Shown here: in pieces, positions 11,498-21,233 of the stretch
Position numbering within the stretch: the first letter of the stretch is position 1
Layout of the letters: each line of letters opens with the position of its first letter
Source of the DNA: Legionella santicrucis
Lineage (GTDB): Bacteria; Pseudomonadota; Gammaproteobacteria; Legionellales; Legionellaceae
Reading direction: 5' to 3'
Assembly: GCF_001468135.1 (NCBI RefSeq)
Contig: NZ_LNYU01000009.1
Coordinates: 71,295-123,833, forward strand
Length of the DNA stretch: 52,539 bases
The notes under the pieces: model-generated
What the model was told of the DNA's origin: nothing
Databases searched by the model: none
What the model saw: the letters and a program-made list of their open reading frames with translations, nothing else
Translations under genes and position numbers: made by a program

Positions 11498-12682
11498 TCA
11501 AACAATTTTGTTAGTGATCAACTCTATGCCCTTCTTATAACTGTTGCAAGCGAGTGCTTCTTCTCCTAGCTTTTCATGTAGTTTTCCTTTGGCTTCATAG
11601 GCCAAAGCAGTGGGCTCTATCTCATTGGATTTTTCAAGATAATATTTTGCTTTTCCCCAGAGTTGAAGCTTAATGCACAGTTGGCCTAAACATAGATAAA
11701 GAGCTGCTGAGTGGGTATTTTTTTTCAATAAGGACTCAGCAAAAGTCAGTTGATGATCATCCGCGGGTAACATCGCGTAAAGCTCGATCAGCTGTGAATT
11801 AAAGTCCTTACGTAGTGTGCGGCATAATAGGTTTTTTGCTGCGGTGAATTCATTATTTTTTAATAGAAAACGCGTATATTCTGCAATAATTTCGGGATTA
11901 TTAACCAAAGTTTTAGGGATGATCTGAAAGAAAGAATTTACTGCATCGGATTGATTCTGTTTGGCAAGATCAATAAGTCTTTGCAAATAAGCATTATGTT
12001 GTATTAGCTCGAATTCTTGTTGATTAATGACTTTATATTTTTTTAAATCTGGCAAAAGAGCAATGAGCTGTGGCCAATCCTTTACCTCTTGATAGAGTCG
12101 CATCATCAGCATTAACACATAGGGATGGCGCGGTGCAATAGCATGCAAATGCTTTAATGTTGCCAAAGCTTGTTCCCACTGATGGTTCGATAATTGCAAT
12201 TCTGCCTGAGTTAATTCAACTGCAATTTTTGCTTCGGGCATGGATTGTTGGGCTTCCCGTAAGTAATCATCACGTAATTGATTATCACCCATTTTTTGAG
12301 CTGCTCGTGCTGCAGTTAAATAATTAAGTAAAGGAGTATCTGAATTGGGTAAAGCTTGGATTAAATGATTTTTTGCTTTTAGCCAGTTGCCTTCGCTATA
12401 CTCGATTAAACCTTTTCGGGTGATTGCTTGAGCTTTTCGAAAGCGTTTTTTTGCATGCCATCGAGTTAATGTACTCGGAGTATGAGTGATTTTCTGACAT
12501 AGACGCAAACAAAGATAGAGGATCATAAATAAAAGAATAAGGGTAAAAATAGCCACCCAAACAGTAGTTTCTATGGTCCAATGATTCATTGCAATTAATA
12601 CATAACCAGGATCTTTATTAAGTTGAATGCCTAAGATTACCGCAGCCAATAAGATTAAGAAGGCAAAAAGAACACGCATCAT
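11498..12682 (-). CDS. hemY: HemY, TPR-containing inner-membrane protein
   Basis: HemY of the gammaproteobacterial hemCDXY type is a membrane-anchored TPR protein linked to heme synthesis, not the protoporphyrinogen oxidase of the same name. Two N-terminal membrane helices (about 4-20 and 38-62) are followed by a basic stretch and helical TPR repeats to the C-terminus, for example AALYLCLGQLCIKLQLWGKAKYYLEKS. 394 aa is normal. It overlaps the upstream hemX by ATGA and is the last gene of hemCDXY. The biochemical role is not firmly established. Confidence 0.92.
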   Translation of the reverse strand: MMRVLFAFLILLAAVILGIQLNKDPGYVLIAMNHWTIETTVWVAIFTLILLFMILYLCLRLCQKITHTPSTLTRWHAKKRFRKAQAITRKGLIEYSEGNWLKAKNHLIQALPNSDTPLLNYLTAARAAQKMGDNQLRDDYLREAQQSMPEAKIAVELTQAELQLSNHQWEQALATLKHLHAIAPRHPYVLMLMMRLYQEVKDWPQLIALLPDLKKYKVINQQEFELIQHNAYLQRLIDLAKQNQSDAVNSFFQIIPKTLVNNPEIIAEYTRFLLKNNEFTAAKNLLCRTLRKDFNSQLIELYAMLPADDHQLTFAESLLKKNTHSAALYLCLGQLCIKLQLWGKAKYYLEKSNEIEPTALAYEAKGKLHEKLGEEALACNSYKKGIELITNKIV

Positions 12683-13809
12683 TGTTGATTTCCTCCTTGC
12701 TCATTATTTGTGGATTGATCTGATGTTCCCTTTTTACTCTCAATCAATTCATTGAGCATGGGAAGTGCTAGGCCCAATGGTGCTCTTTTTTGAGTAATAC
12801 TGATTTGCTGTAACGCGGATAGTTTTTTGATTAGAGACGCCGTATTTTGTGTGTTTTCATTAAAATTTGTTTTAAGCGTATTAATTGCTTGTTTAAGAAC
12901 CAGTTGATAAACAAAAGAATCATGATTAAGAACAGCCCATTGAGCTTCCTGGAGGTTGAGACGTAGATTTTCTTTAAGTGCCTCCTCTAGTAAAGGGGAT
13001 AAAAGCGGTTTGATTTCTTGATCATGGCGACGTATTACTACCAGTTTGCCTAATATATTCATACTTTCTTGTAAATGCGTACTCCAAGTAGAGGAATTAT
13101 TGGATGATGCTTTTGATTGTTCCACTGTGGATTTATTTTCATTTTCAGGCAAAGGAATACTGAGATTATTAATGCTGTTTTGTGCTGCATCTAATTGACT
13201 TAACAAGCCGGAAATATCTACAGGAGGTATCGCTTGGATCTGTGCTATGTCTTTTGCTATTGCTTGTCTTATCGCAAAGATTCTAGGTTCGTTAAATTGC
13301 TTTAATAGCTGATCTGCTTGCTCCAATAATGCTATTGTTGCATCAGAGCTATTACTCCAATGGGCATTAATTTGTGCTAATTCGAGATAATAGCGCGCCT
13401 TAAGAAAAAGCCAATCTTGATTTTGATAAAATCTTTGACTCATCGCACTCTGTAATTGTTTGCTTAGAGCATCAAACTTTGTTTGAAATTGGGTTTGAAT
13501 TTCTTCAGTATTTTTCGTTTTTGCATTAGTTATTTCTTGAGTTTGATTTTGTTTTTGTTTCAATTCCTCTAATTCTTTAGAAAAATTAGTATTTGTATTG
13601 GTTAATTGAGCGTGTAATTGGTTATTTAAGAAAAGCGTATATGTAGCAATGGCTAAAGCCCCTAATGCAATGATGATCGCTACAGCCAGTATGATAAAAT
13701 TGTTTTTAGAAGCCCAAGAATTATTGTGGTGAGACTTCGGCTCTTTATTTTGTTCTATGTTTGATGTTTTTTTTACTTTTTGCATCTGTTCTTCATTGCT
13801 ACTGGCCAT
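12679..13809 (-). CDS. hemX: HemX-like membrane protein (uroporphyrinogen-III C-methyltransferase family annotation)
   Basis: HemX is a single-pass inner-membrane protein found between hemD and hemY. Seen are a charged cytoplasmic N-tail, one membrane helix (about 38-62, NNFIILAVAIIIALGALAIATYTLF), then a long Gln/Asn-rich coiled coil (about 65-130) and a helical periplasmic domain. No SAM-binding methyltransferase motif is visible, so the frequent methyltransferase annotation is not supported here. A low-complexity Ser/Asn linker lies near residue 225-240. It starts 2 bases after hemD's stop. Confidence 0.9.
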   Translation of the reverse strand: MASSNEEQMQKVKKTSNIEQNKEPKSHHNNSWASKNNFIILAVAIIIALGALAIATYTLFLNNQLHAQLTNTNTNFSKELEELKQKQNQTQEITNAKTKNTEEIQTQFQTKFDALSKQLQSAMSQRFYQNQDWLFLKARYYLELAQINAHWSNSSDATIALLEQADQLLKQFNEPRIFAIRQAIAKDIAQIQAIPPVDISGLLSQLDAAQNSINNLSIPLPENENKSTVEQSKASSNNSSTWSTHLQESMNILGKLVVIRRHDQEIKPLLSPLLEEALKENLRLNLQEAQWAVLNHDSFVYQLVLKQAINTLKTNFNENTQNTASLIKKLSALQQISITQKRAPLGLALPMLNELIESKKGTSDQSTNNEQGGNQQ

Positions 13810-13811
13810 AG

Positions 13812-14570
13812 TTAATCCTTGTTTACGTAGTCAATCAGTGTATTTAGCACCTGACTAGGGTGACTTATAGTAATCTTATTTATTCCTAATGAAGAGGCAA
13901 TTTGAGCGAGACGCTCACTAATAACTACCCATGTTTTATTTTTTAACCAATCGTGAGCCTCTTTATTAAATAGTTTAAAAAGGTTAAGCAGCGACTGTTC
14001 GCTTGTTAACAGTATAATGTCCACTAAGTCATCGCGCCATATCGATTGAACGAATAAAGGACTTAGTTTGGGCATAACTCTTTGATATACCTTTAGAATA
14101 ACTAGATTTGCTCCTTTTTGCACCAGTTGCTCTTCAATGAGTGGTCTGCCTTCATTTCCTTTAAATAGTAGCACGTTTTGCTTTTCAAGGTGTTGTAACG
14201 TTTCTAATGATAATAGATGTTCGCTATTAGGGAATTCAGGGATAGCACTCACTTGGATGTTAAGTTTTTGCAGTGAGGCGGCAGTTCCTTGACCAATTGC
14301 AATTACTTGGATTGAAGTTGGCCAATTCATGTGCAGTTGATTTAATTGAGTAAAGCAATAATGGACCGCATTGGTACTAATAAAAATAGCATGATCTACG
14401 TTGTTTAAATCAGGTAATAAAGAAACCCAATTGCTGGGCGATGCGTGAATTTCTAGGGCAGGGAGCTCTATGGCTATACCTCCTAACGTACGAATGCTTT
14501 GCGTGAGCTTATGTGCTTGTCCTAGAGGTCGAGTATTTAAAATGCGTAGACCTTTTAGCGACTGATTCAT
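13812..14570 (-). CDS. hemD: Uroporphyrinogen-III synthase
   Basis: HemD closes and isomerises hydroxymethylbilane to uroporphyrinogen III. This poorly conserved family is recognised by fold pattern and context: N-terminal LRILNTRPLGQAHKLTQSIRTLGG, FISTNAVHYCF, the VIAIGQGTAASLQKL block, and a second lobe with DIILLTSEQSLLNLFKLF. 252 aa is typical. Its ATG overlaps the hemC stop by 4 bases, consistent with coupled synthesis of consecutive pathway enzymes. Confidence 0.93.
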   Translation of the reverse strand: MNQSLKGLRILNTRPLGQAHKLTQSIRTLGGIAIELPALEIHASPSNWVSLLPDLNNVDHAIFISTNAVHYCFTQLNQLHMNWPTSIQVIAIGQGTAASLQKLNIQVSAIPEFPNSEHLLSLETLQHLEKQNVLLFKGNEGRPLIEEQLVQKGANLVILKVYQRVMPKLSPLFVQSIWRDDLVDIILLTSEQSLLNLFKLFNKEAHDWLKNKTWVVISERLAQIASSLGINKITISHPSQVLNTLIDYVNKD

Positions 14571-15496
14571 TGTCTAACCGATGCTAGAAGATTGGCTGCG
14601 CCTTGCGCCATCAAGGATTGTGAACAAAGATCAGCCAAGTTTTGGGCTTGATCCAATGCTCCTGTTTGAGCATCTTCGATGATCTGGGAACCATCAAGGG
14701 TTAGAATTTTTGCTCTTAAGCAAAGTTGATTTTTTTCAAGAGGGGTGCAGAAGACTGCTAATGGAACATGGCAGTTTCCACCTAATTGTGCATTGACTTG
14801 TCGTTCTGTATGGACACAAAGCGATGAAATGGGATCATTTAATTCTGCAACAAGTGCTAGTGTTTCTTGATCATCAGTTCTGCATTCGATTGCTAAGGCT
14901 CCTTGTCCACATGCAGGCAACATAATTTCTGCGGATAATTGCTCTGTAATAACATGAGTGAAACCCATACGCTCAAGGCCAGCAGCCGCGAGGATGATCG
15001 CTTGATATTCTCCAGATCTCAGTTTTTCAAGTCGCGTATTGATATTGCCTCGCAAGGGCTTAATACATAAATCAGGTCTATGGGCTAATAGTTGGGATTG
15101 TCTTCTCAGGCTGGCAGTTCCAATGATGGCCTGCTGAGGTAATGTCTGTAGGCTGGTATAATGATGACTGACAAAGACATCAAAGGGGTTATCTCTTTTA
15201 CAAATTGCAGCCAGACAAAGCCCCTGTGGAAATTCTGCAGGCATGTCTTTTGATGAATGTACGGCAAAATCTGCTCTCTTATCCAGTAATGCTTCTTCTA
15301 ATTCTTTGACAAATAAGCCTTTTCCTCCAACAGCCAAAAGCTTATCTTTGAGAAACTTATCTCCAGATGTGGTCATAGGTAATAATTCAATATTGAGTTT
15401 TGGCCATTTGTTTAATAAAAGTTGCCGTACATAATTTGCTTGCCACAGAGCGAGTGGGCTTTGACGTGTTGCTATACGTATTATTCTTGAATTCAT
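14567..15496 (-). CDS. hemC: Porphobilinogen deaminase (hydroxymethylbilane synthase)
   Basis: HemC polymerises four porphobilinogens into hydroxymethylbilane. Motifs: RIATRQSPLALWQANYV at the N-terminus, VHSSKDMPAEFP, IGTASLRRQSQLLAHRPDL with Arg residues that bind the growing chain, GQGALAIECR, and the dipyrromethane-cofactor cysteine in LGGNCHVPLA. 309 aa matches the family. It is the first gene of hemCDXY, transcribed away from the HdeD-type gene's promoter side. Confidence 0.96.
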   Translation of the reverse strand: MNSRIIRIATRQSPLALWQANYVRQLLLNKWPKLNIELLPMTTSGDKFLKDKLLAVGGKGLFVKELEEALLDKRADFAVHSSKDMPAEFPQGLCLAAICKRDNPFDVFVSHHYTSLQTLPQQAIIGTASLRRQSQLLAHRPDLCIKPLRGNINTRLEKLRSGEYQAIILAAAGLERMGFTHVITEQLSAEIMLPACGQGALAIECRTDDQETLALVAELNDPISSLCVHTERQVNAQLGGNCHVPLAVFCTPLEKNQLCLRAKILTLDGSQIIEDAQTGALDQAQNLADLCSQSLMAQGAANLLASVRQ

Positions 15497-15537
15497 TTTA
15501 ATACTGCATTCAGGAGGAATGCAGTATCATACTCTTT

Positions 15538-16098
15538 TCATGATAAGGATGCACGCACTCCAAGGGCTATAAAAATATAGGTCCAGCCGTTAATTATCAT
15601 ATCAATCGCAATAAACATTCCTATAACCCAGAGTCCACTTATTGGCCATTGAATGAGAATTAACAAGCCAAGAATAATGGCTGTAATCCCAGCGAACAAC
15701 AACCAACCCCATCCTTGCGCGCTTTTTAATGAGAGCGCCAAAACGATTCGAGTGATGCCAATAACAATAAGGACTATGGCTAATAAAGCAGTAATGAGTG
15801 TGGAGGCTAAAAATGGATCATAAAAAACAATTACAGCGCCAATCAGATATAAAAATGCGATTATTGCTTGCCAGAAGATTCCCTGCCAGTCTTGATGTTT
15901 AAAAATATCTATAAAATGGGATAGTGCAGAAACAATTAGTAATGCAGCAAAAAAATACATACTAACAAGGGTTAATCCAATCACCATGCTTAACCCGATA
16001 AAACCTAGAAAAACAAGTAATATACCTAATCCCAAGAGCCAACCCCAGTTATGCCTAAGGGTGTTTGGCAAGCCCAAGCCATTGTTTGTCATATCCAT
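15538..16098 (-). CDS. HdeD/DUF308 family membrane protein
   Basis: A 186-aa polytopic inner-membrane protein with about six short hydrophobic helices in pairs, including a GLGILLVFLGFIGLSMVIGL segment near the N-terminus and AGITAIILGLLILIQWPISG near residue 135-155, a pattern typical of HdeD/DUF308 proteins. In E. coli HdeD is linked to acid resistance; the role here is unknown. It lies upstream of hemC on the same strand with a 41-base gap, so co-transcription with the hem genes is possible. Confidence 0.85.
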   Translation of the reverse strand: MDMTNNGLGLPNTLRHNWGWLLGLGILLVFLGFIGLSMVIGLTLVSMYFFAALLIVSALSHFIDIFKHQDWQGIFWQAIIAFLYLIGAVIVFYDPFLASTLITALLAIVLIVIGITRIVLALSLKSAQGWGWLLFAGITAIILGLLILIQWPISGLWVIGMFIAIDMIINGWTYIFIALGVRASLS

Positions 16099-16216
16099 TT
16101 TCCTTTTATGTCATCCATTAATAATACCAATAGAAATATAACCTGTTTTTCAAAGGGTTGTCGAATTTTTAAATTCTTTTAATTTCATTGTCTGGAAAAA
16201 AAAATCACTTCTCTGT

Positions 16217-16236
16217 ATTATCATTGATTATTATCA
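16217..16236. promoter_or_regulatory. Direct repeat ATTATCA-N6-ATTATCA upstream of the cytochrome c5 gene
   Basis: Two identical 7-mers (16217-16223 and 16230-16236) with a 13-bp period lie 15 bases before the cytochrome start. On the minus strand they read TGATAAT-N6-TGATAAT, which resembles Fur-box hexamers without matching the full palindrome. It is a candidate operator only. Confidence 0.4.
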
Positions 16237-16251
16237 TGAGGGTGTAGGGGC

Positions 16252-16650
16252 ATGAGGTTACAATTATTGATTTCATTGTATTGTTTTTCATTGATGTTGT
16301 ATGCCAGTGATGAGACGCAACAGCAGGAAATTCAATTAAGAATTCAACCTGTAGGCCAAGTTTCTGTACAAAAAAAAACCAAAGCAGATAATAAAACTAC
16401 GAGCGATGAAGAGCCTGGACAAGAAATCTATGAACGTTATTGCGTTGTTTGTCATAAGGATGGGCTGGCCGGAGCACCTAGATTTAGAAATGAACAAGAT
16501 TGGAAGCTTAGATTGACAGGTAGAAAGTTAGATGATTTAGTTGCATCTTCACTCAAAGGTTTAAATGCTATGCCAGCAAAAGGAACATGTATTAAATGTA
16601 ATGAAGATGATCTTAAAGCTGCCATATCCTATATGTTGCCAAAATCATGA
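16252..16650 (+). CDS. Cytochrome c5 family protein
   Basis: A small c-type cytochrome exported to the periplasm. It has an N-terminal signal sequence (about 1-19, ending near LMLYAS) and a variable Lys/Glu linker, then a single heme site Cys64-Val-Val-Cys67-His68. Met in NAMPAKG is the likely axial ligand, and an extra C-x-x-C (GTCIKC) is characteristic of the c5 family disulfide. 132 aa is typical. It has a strong G-rich ribosome binding region, overlaps dsbB by 4 bases and likely forms an operon with it. Confidence 0.92.
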   Translation: MRLQLLISLYCFSLMLYASDETQQQEIQLRIQPVGQVSVQKKTKADNKTTSDEEPGQEIYERYCVVCHKDGLAGAPRFRNEQDWKLRLTGRKLDDLVASSLKGLNAMPAKGTCIKCNEDDLKAAISYMLPKS

Positions 16651-17159
16651 GAAAAAATACTTATCGAAAATTTCAAACATTCAATGCTGTACTGACGGCA
16701 TTTGTATTATTCGCATCTTTTTATTTTGAATATGTCGTTGGATTGATTCCTTGTCCATTATGTATGATGCAACGTATTTGTGTTTTTTTATTATTGGCTA
16801 TTATTGGGGTAAGTTTTTACACCTTAAAAAGAGCTCATATTATTAGTGTGTTGCAAATCATCATTGCATGTGCCGGCTTATATTTTTCGTTACGCCAATT
16901 ATGGTTGCAGTCTTTACCTGCTGGAAAAGCGCCGGCGTGTATGCCGGGTTTAGATGTTTTGATTCGTTATTTTCCTTGGCAGACAGTAGTAAAAACTCTA
17001 TTTTTAGGAACAGGTGACTGTGCTGAGGTTAATTGGCAATTGTTGGGAATTTCAATGCCTGGATGGTGCGCGCTGTATTTTTTATTTATCGCATTGATGG
17101 GATGCTTTTTGTTTTGGCATACGCGAAAAAGTATTCTTCATAAAATTTATAACCTGTAA
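16647..17159 (+). CDS. dsbB: Disulfide bond formation protein DsbB
   Basis: DsbB reoxidises DsbA in the periplasm and passes electrons to quinone. It has four membrane helices (about 11-30, 43-60, 66-84 and 138-158). The two redox pairs are visible: CPLC at Cys36/Cys39 in the first periplasmic loop and Cys98/Cys125 in the second. 170 aa matches E. coli DsbB. It overlaps the cytochrome c5 gene. Disulfide formation is relevant to Dot/Icm outer-membrane proteins in Legionella, but a direct link is inference. Confidence 0.95.
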   Translation: MRKNTYRKFQTFNAVLTAFVLFASFYFEYVVGLIPCPLCMMQRICVFLLLAIIGVSFYTLKRAHIISVLQIIIACAGLYFSLRQLWLQSLPAGKAPACMPGLDVLIRYFPWQTVVKTLFLGTGDCAEVNWQLLGISMPGWCALYFLFIALMGCFLFWHTRKSILHKIYNL

Positions 17160-17278
17160 AAGTACTTCATTACAGGTAATCTTTTAGTGGCACTTGCAAT
17201 GCGAACCTTAGCTGACCATTGAGTAATATCCCTACGGATTTATTACATCAGCGTGTTCGCGTTTTTACAGAGCAAGCA

Positions 17279-18370
17279 CTAAATTGTTTTTGAAGTATTA
17301 AATTGCAGATTTTGACTTGTGCAATCTGTATGGTGTTCTTGTTGCCCAAGTAACGTGTGTGATAAATAAGGTATCACTTGATTTTTTTCAGAATGAGAAA
17401 AGCGGAACATTTGATTTTTAAAATGGGTAATACGAGCAGCAGATTCCTCAGACTGGGGAAAAGTTACTGTTTGCAATAACTCCAATAATATATGTCGCGG
17501 TTGGTGACAGACAATTAACATATCACAACCGGCTTTAAGTGCTTCCTCCGCTCGAGTCATTAAATTACCTATATCCGCACCAGTCATACTCAAGCAATCA
17601 CTTAAAATCAAACCAGTAAATCCGAGCTCATGGCGTAAAATTTCTTGTAACCAAATTGTTGAAAAACCAGCTGGTTTATTTGCATCCACTGCCGTATAAG
17701 TCACATGAGCAGGCATGATCGCGCTTAAGCGGTCTTTTTTCATTAGATCAATAAATGGTTTTAAATCCCTAACTTTCAATTCATCCAAAGAAGTAATGGA
17801 AACTGGCATTGTGGTATGTGAGTCGGAACTAATTCTTCCATGTCCCGGAAAGTGCTTACCTACAGCAGGCATTCCTACAGTATTCATTCCCTCAATAAAC
17901 GCATTTGCTAGGGCTGTAACTGCATCAGGATCGTGATGAAATGCGCGATCTAAGCGAGCAATAATAGGACTCATGTCATGTAAATCAAGAACAGGCGCCA
18001 GGCTTAAATCAACACCACAAGTTAATAAATCCTTGGCCATGATCTCTCCATATTGTTTTGCAAGTTTAATCCCTGCTTCTGGAGATAGGTCATATACATC
18101 ACCATAGACACGAGCAGCGGGTAAAGAGCGAAAACCGTGGCGCAAAAATCGCTGGATAAATCCGCCTTCATGATCAGTAGCAATGAAAATATGTGGATTA
18201 AGGGTATGAATTTCCGAAGTGAGTTTTTTTAATTGTTCTGGATTAGTGAAGTTGCGGGTGAAAAGAATGACCGCTCCAACGTTAGAATGTTTTAAAATTT
18301 CTCGTTCAATATCAGAAAGCTCAGTGCCTTCAAGATCAATCATAAATAAATTAGAGTTTGAGCCGGGCAT
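17279..18370 (-). CDS. nagZ: Beta-N-acetylhexosaminidase NagZ
   Basis: A family GH3 enzyme that removes GlcNAc from 1,6-anhydro-muropeptides during cytoplasmic cell-wall recycling. Seen are ATDHEGGFIQRF near the N-terminus, the GH3 NagZ signature KHFPGHGRISSDSHTTMP with its catalytic His/Asp, and the nucleophile region GLILSDCLSMTGA. 363 aa is slightly longer than E. coli NagZ (341), with a short C-terminal extension. It is monocistronic and divergent from tgt across 230 bases. Confidence 0.95.
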   Translation of the reverse strand: MPGSNSNLFMIDLEGTELSDIEREILKHSNVGAVILFTRNFTNPEQLKKLTSEIHTLNPHIFIATDHEGGFIQRFLRHGFRSLPAARVYGDVYDLSPEAGIKLAKQYGEIMAKDLLTCGVDLSLAPVLDLHDMSPIIARLDRAFHHDPDAVTALANAFIEGMNTVGMPAVGKHFPGHGRISSDSHTTMPVSITSLDELKVRDLKPFIDLMKKDRLSAIMPAHVTYTAVDANKPAGFSTIWLQEILRHELGFTGLILSDCLSMTGADIGNLMTRAEEALKAGCDMLIVCHQPRHILLELLQTVTFPQSEESAARITHFKNQMFRFSHSEKNQVIPYLSHTLLGQQEHHTDCTSQNLQFNTSKTI

Positions 18371-18600
18371 ATTGGAATCCTTATTAGAATTTGGGTAACC
18401 TTCATCACTGTAGCTGGTACCTAAGCGGATTTTCCAAAGCTTTGAAATTGTGGCGAAGGGTTACGAATTTAGATGAATAAGGCCGTGCTTTCATCAATTT
18501 AGCGCATGATATCATAAATTGCATAATTTTTAATATGCTTCATGCTGGTAATCTAAGTTTGACTTAGATATCATCGCATATTTTGAGTTATTTTTATCAA

Positions 18601-19761
18601 ATGAAAACTTTCTCCTGCCAAGTGTTACATAAACACTCAGCTACTCAGGCACGCGTGACACGTGTTATTACAGCTCATGGTGAATTTATTACTCCTGTTT
18701 TTATGCCGGTAGGTACTCGAGCAGGCGTAAATAATATGACCCCAATTGAATTGCATGAGGCGCATAGTCAAATCATTTTAGGAGGTAATACATATCATAT
18801 GTTATGTGCTCCAGGAATGAAAATTATTGAGCAAGCAGGCGGAATGCATCCTTTTATGGGATGGCATGGTCCTATGTTAACCGATAGCGGTGGTTTTCAA
18901 GTTTTTAGTTTGTCCAAGAATAATGAAATTTGCACTATTGATGAAGAGGGGGCTCATTTTAGAGTGCCTGGGAGCCAGAGTTTGATTCACATGACTCCAG
19001 AAATGTCCTTAGAAACCCAAAAAATCATTGGTGCTGATATAATTATGGCATTTGATCAATGCACTCCAGATAATTGTAGCAGGGATGAAGTAAGTCATAT
19101 CATGGCCCGTACGCACCGCTGGTTAAAGCAATCAATGAATTATCATCGTCAATACCCCAATTCACGATATGGATATGAGCAGGCGCTTTTTGGCATTATT
19201 CAAGGTGGAACTTTTAAAGATCTGCGCCGTGAGAGTGCGGATTTTGTAGCATCAATGAATCCGGAGGGTATTGCTATAGGTGGCGAAACCATAGGGTTTA
19301 ATATGGCAACTACAGTTGAGGTTATTCGCTGGGTTCGTGATTATTTACCGGAAAATAAGCCGCGTTATACCATGGGCGTAGGAATGTCGCCCCAGGACCT
19401 TTTAGAGGTGGTCGCAGAAGGAATCGACATGTTTGATTGTGTTGCGCCCACTCGTAATGCGCGTCATGGCTCTTTGTATTGTGGTGAGCTTGTTCGTGAA
19501 GGCAACTGGATGCGTTTTATCAGTGAGTATGAAAACGAGCGAATTCAAATAAAAAAATCATGTTTTGCTGATGATATGTCACCAATCATGGCACAATGCA
19601 CCTGTTATACATGTCGCCACTACTCTCGTTCTTATTTGCATCAGCTCTCCAAGCAAAAAACGAATTTATTTACGGCATTAGCGAGTATTCATAATGTTCA
19701 TGTCATGCATGATGTTTGTGATAAAATGCGAGAGTTGATAATTAATGAGAGTGCGGCATAA
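18601..19761 (+). CDS. tgt: tRNA-guanine (queuine) transglycosylase
   Basis: Tgt swaps guanine 34 of Asp, Asn, His and Tyr tRNAs for preQ1, the entry to queuosine. Motifs: TDSGGFQVFSL with catalytic Asp, the FDQCTP substrate pocket, GIIQGGTF, the nucleophile in GIDMFDCVAPTRNARHG, and the zinc site CTCYTCRHYSRSYLHQL. 386 aa from ATG 18601; an upstream in-frame TTG at 18583 would add six residues but has no support from homology. No strong Shine-Dalgarno is seen. A perfect TCTAAG-tttga-CTTAGA palindrome lies upstream, near 18554-18570. Confidence 0.95.
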   Translation: MKTFSCQVLHKHSATQARVTRVITAHGEFITPVFMPVGTRAGVNNMTPIELHEAHSQIILGGNTYHMLCAPGMKIIEQAGGMHPFMGWHGPMLTDSGGFQVFSLSKNNEICTIDEEGAHFRVPGSQSLIHMTPEMSLETQKIIGADIIMAFDQCTPDNCSRDEVSHIMARTHRWLKQSMNYHRQYPNSRYGYEQALFGIIQGGTFKDLRRESADFVASMNPEGIAIGGETIGFNMATTVEVIRWVRDYLPENKPRYTMGVGMSPQDLLEVVAEGIDMFDCVAPTRNARHGSLYCGELVREGNWMRFISEYENERIQIKKSCFADDMSPIMAQCTCYTCRHYSRSYLHQLSKQKTNLFTALASIHNVHVMHDVCDKMRELIINESAA

Positions 19762-19899
19762 ACATACCTTTTATGTCGCAGGTCAATGTTATTGCAAGCA
19801 TCTGAGATAACATTTGGGTTTGATATAAAAAGTACTGCAAATTTTTATATCTTTAAACAGGCGCTATTTTGCATTAACTTAAAAATGATAGGAGCAATA

Positions 19900-20391
19900 A
19901 TGATTGTAATTAGTACATCTAAAGGTGATATACATATACAGTTAGATACAGAGAATACCCCAGCAACAGCAGAAAATTTCCTTAATTATGTGCGCAGTGG
20001 TTTTTATAATAATACAATTTTTCATCGTGTTATTGCTGGTTTTATGATTCAGGGTGGTGGGCTTGATTCAGATATGAAACAAAAGACGACTCATGAGCCT
20101 ATCAAAAATGAAGCAAAGAACGCAAAACCAAATAAGCGAGGTTCTGTCGCGATGGCTCGAACCATGGACCCCCATTCTGCAACCGCTCAATTTTTTATTA
20201 ATGTTGTTGATAATCCATTTTTAAATTACAGTGGCGATCATATGCAAGGATATGGTTATTGTGTTTTTGGCGAAGTTGTTGAAGGTATGGATATTGTGGA
20301 CGCTATTGCTAAGGTAAAGACAGGACAACATATGGGGCATGCAGATGTGCCTGTAGAGGAAATAAGTATTGTCGAAGTGAAAGAGATATAA
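19900..20391 (+). CDS. ppiB: Peptidyl-prolyl cis-trans isomerase B (cyclophilin)
   Basis: A cytoplasmic cyclophilin that catalyses proline isomerisation. Signatures are [14 protein letters not shown], with active-site Arg and Phe, and [19 protein letters not shown] 19900 is chosen because GGAG lies seven bases upstream and the protein then begins [16 protein letters not shown], as in the family; the same frame extends upstream to 19786 without homology. 163 aa is usual. It lies 138 bases after tgt and is followed by a hairpin at 20406-20435. Confidence 0.95.
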   Translation: MIVISTSKGDIHIQLDTENTPATAENFLNYVRSGFYNNTIFHRVIAGFMIQGGGLDSDMKQKTTHEPIKNEAKNAKPNKRGSVAMARTMDPHSATAQFFINVVDNPFLNYSGDHMQGYGYCVFGEVVEGMDIVDAIAKVKTGQHMGHADVPVEEISIVEVKEI

Positions 20392-20405
20392 GTAACGTGA
20401 GTTCG

Positions 20406-20435
20406 ACATATAAGGTATGAAAATGCCTTATATGT
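20406..20435. terminator. Hairpin between convergent ppiB and the UPF0126 gene
   Basis: ACATATAAGG and CCTTATATGT form a perfect 10-bp stem with a 10-base loop in the gap between two convergent genes. The T run is weak, so intrinsic termination is plausible but not certain. Confidence 0.6.
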
Positions 20436-20458
20436 TACTCCGGAAACATACTATCACA

Positions 20459-21094
20459 TTAAGACTTTTGCTTACGTTTTTTGATACTTTCTGAATAATC
20501 GAAAATGGGTATTTCAATATGAAAGAAAATCGCTAATAGACGAGCGGTAAAAATGCTGGCAATTGTAATAATTACATTAATATTTTCTGGGATATGAAAA
20601 TATCCTAGAGTGATAAAAAGTAATGCACCCGCAAGTGCAATCACTGCATAAAGTTCTTTTCTTAATACCAAAGGAATATCATTACATAGAATATCGCGCA
20701 GCATCCCTCCACAAATACCAGTTATCATGCCGCTAATAATGGCAATACTAGGTGATAACCCATGATGCAGTGCTTTTTGAGTGCCAATAATGACAAAAGT
20801 AGATAAACCTAATGCATCAAGTATTAAAAAGATCTTAATAATCCGTATCAGAGAATGGGCAATAAATATAGTTAGAAAAGCACATAACGATGTATACAAA
20901 AGATATTCAGGATGAATAACCCAAGTTAAGGGATAAGTATTAAACAGGGTATCTCTTACCGTTCCGCCACCTAATGCAGCAATACTCGCAATAAGCATAA
21001 CACCAAAAAAGTCCATTTTTTTGCGTCCAGCAGCCAATGCGCCTGTAATCGCTTCAACGCAAATACCTATAATAAATAAATAATGAAGTAACAT
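20459..21094 (-). CDS. TRIC/UPF0126 family membrane protein
   Basis: A 211-aa inner-membrane protein with about seven helices built from two repeated three-helix units. The duplicated Gly-rich motif is visible as AALGGGTVRDTLF in the first repeat and GICGGMLRDILCNDIPLVLR in the second, the hallmark of UPF0126 (YicG/YadS-like) proteins related to trimeric intracellular cation channels. Cation transport is inferred from family. The start ATG is at 21094. It is convergent with ppiB. Confidence 0.92.
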   Translation of the reverse strand: MLLHYLFIIGICVEAITGALAAGRKKMDFFGVMLIASIAALGGGTVRDTLFNTYPLTWVIHPEYLLYTSLCAFLTIFIAHSLIRIIKIFLILDALGLSTFVIIGTQKALHHGLSPSIAIISGMITGICGGMLRDILCNDIPLVLRKELYAVIALAGALLFITLGYFHIPENINVIITIASIFTARLLAIFFHIEIPIFDYSESIKKRKQKS

Positions 21095-21233
21095 TTGGAT
21101 TTAGTGTGTTTTTAAAATGCAATTATAGCACTATTAAGTCAAATGGAGAAATATTAGAGTTAGGGCGTAATAATATAAAAACATAGTGGGTCTGAGTCAT
21201 TACGGACTCTTTAATGATGATTTTTATTAATTT

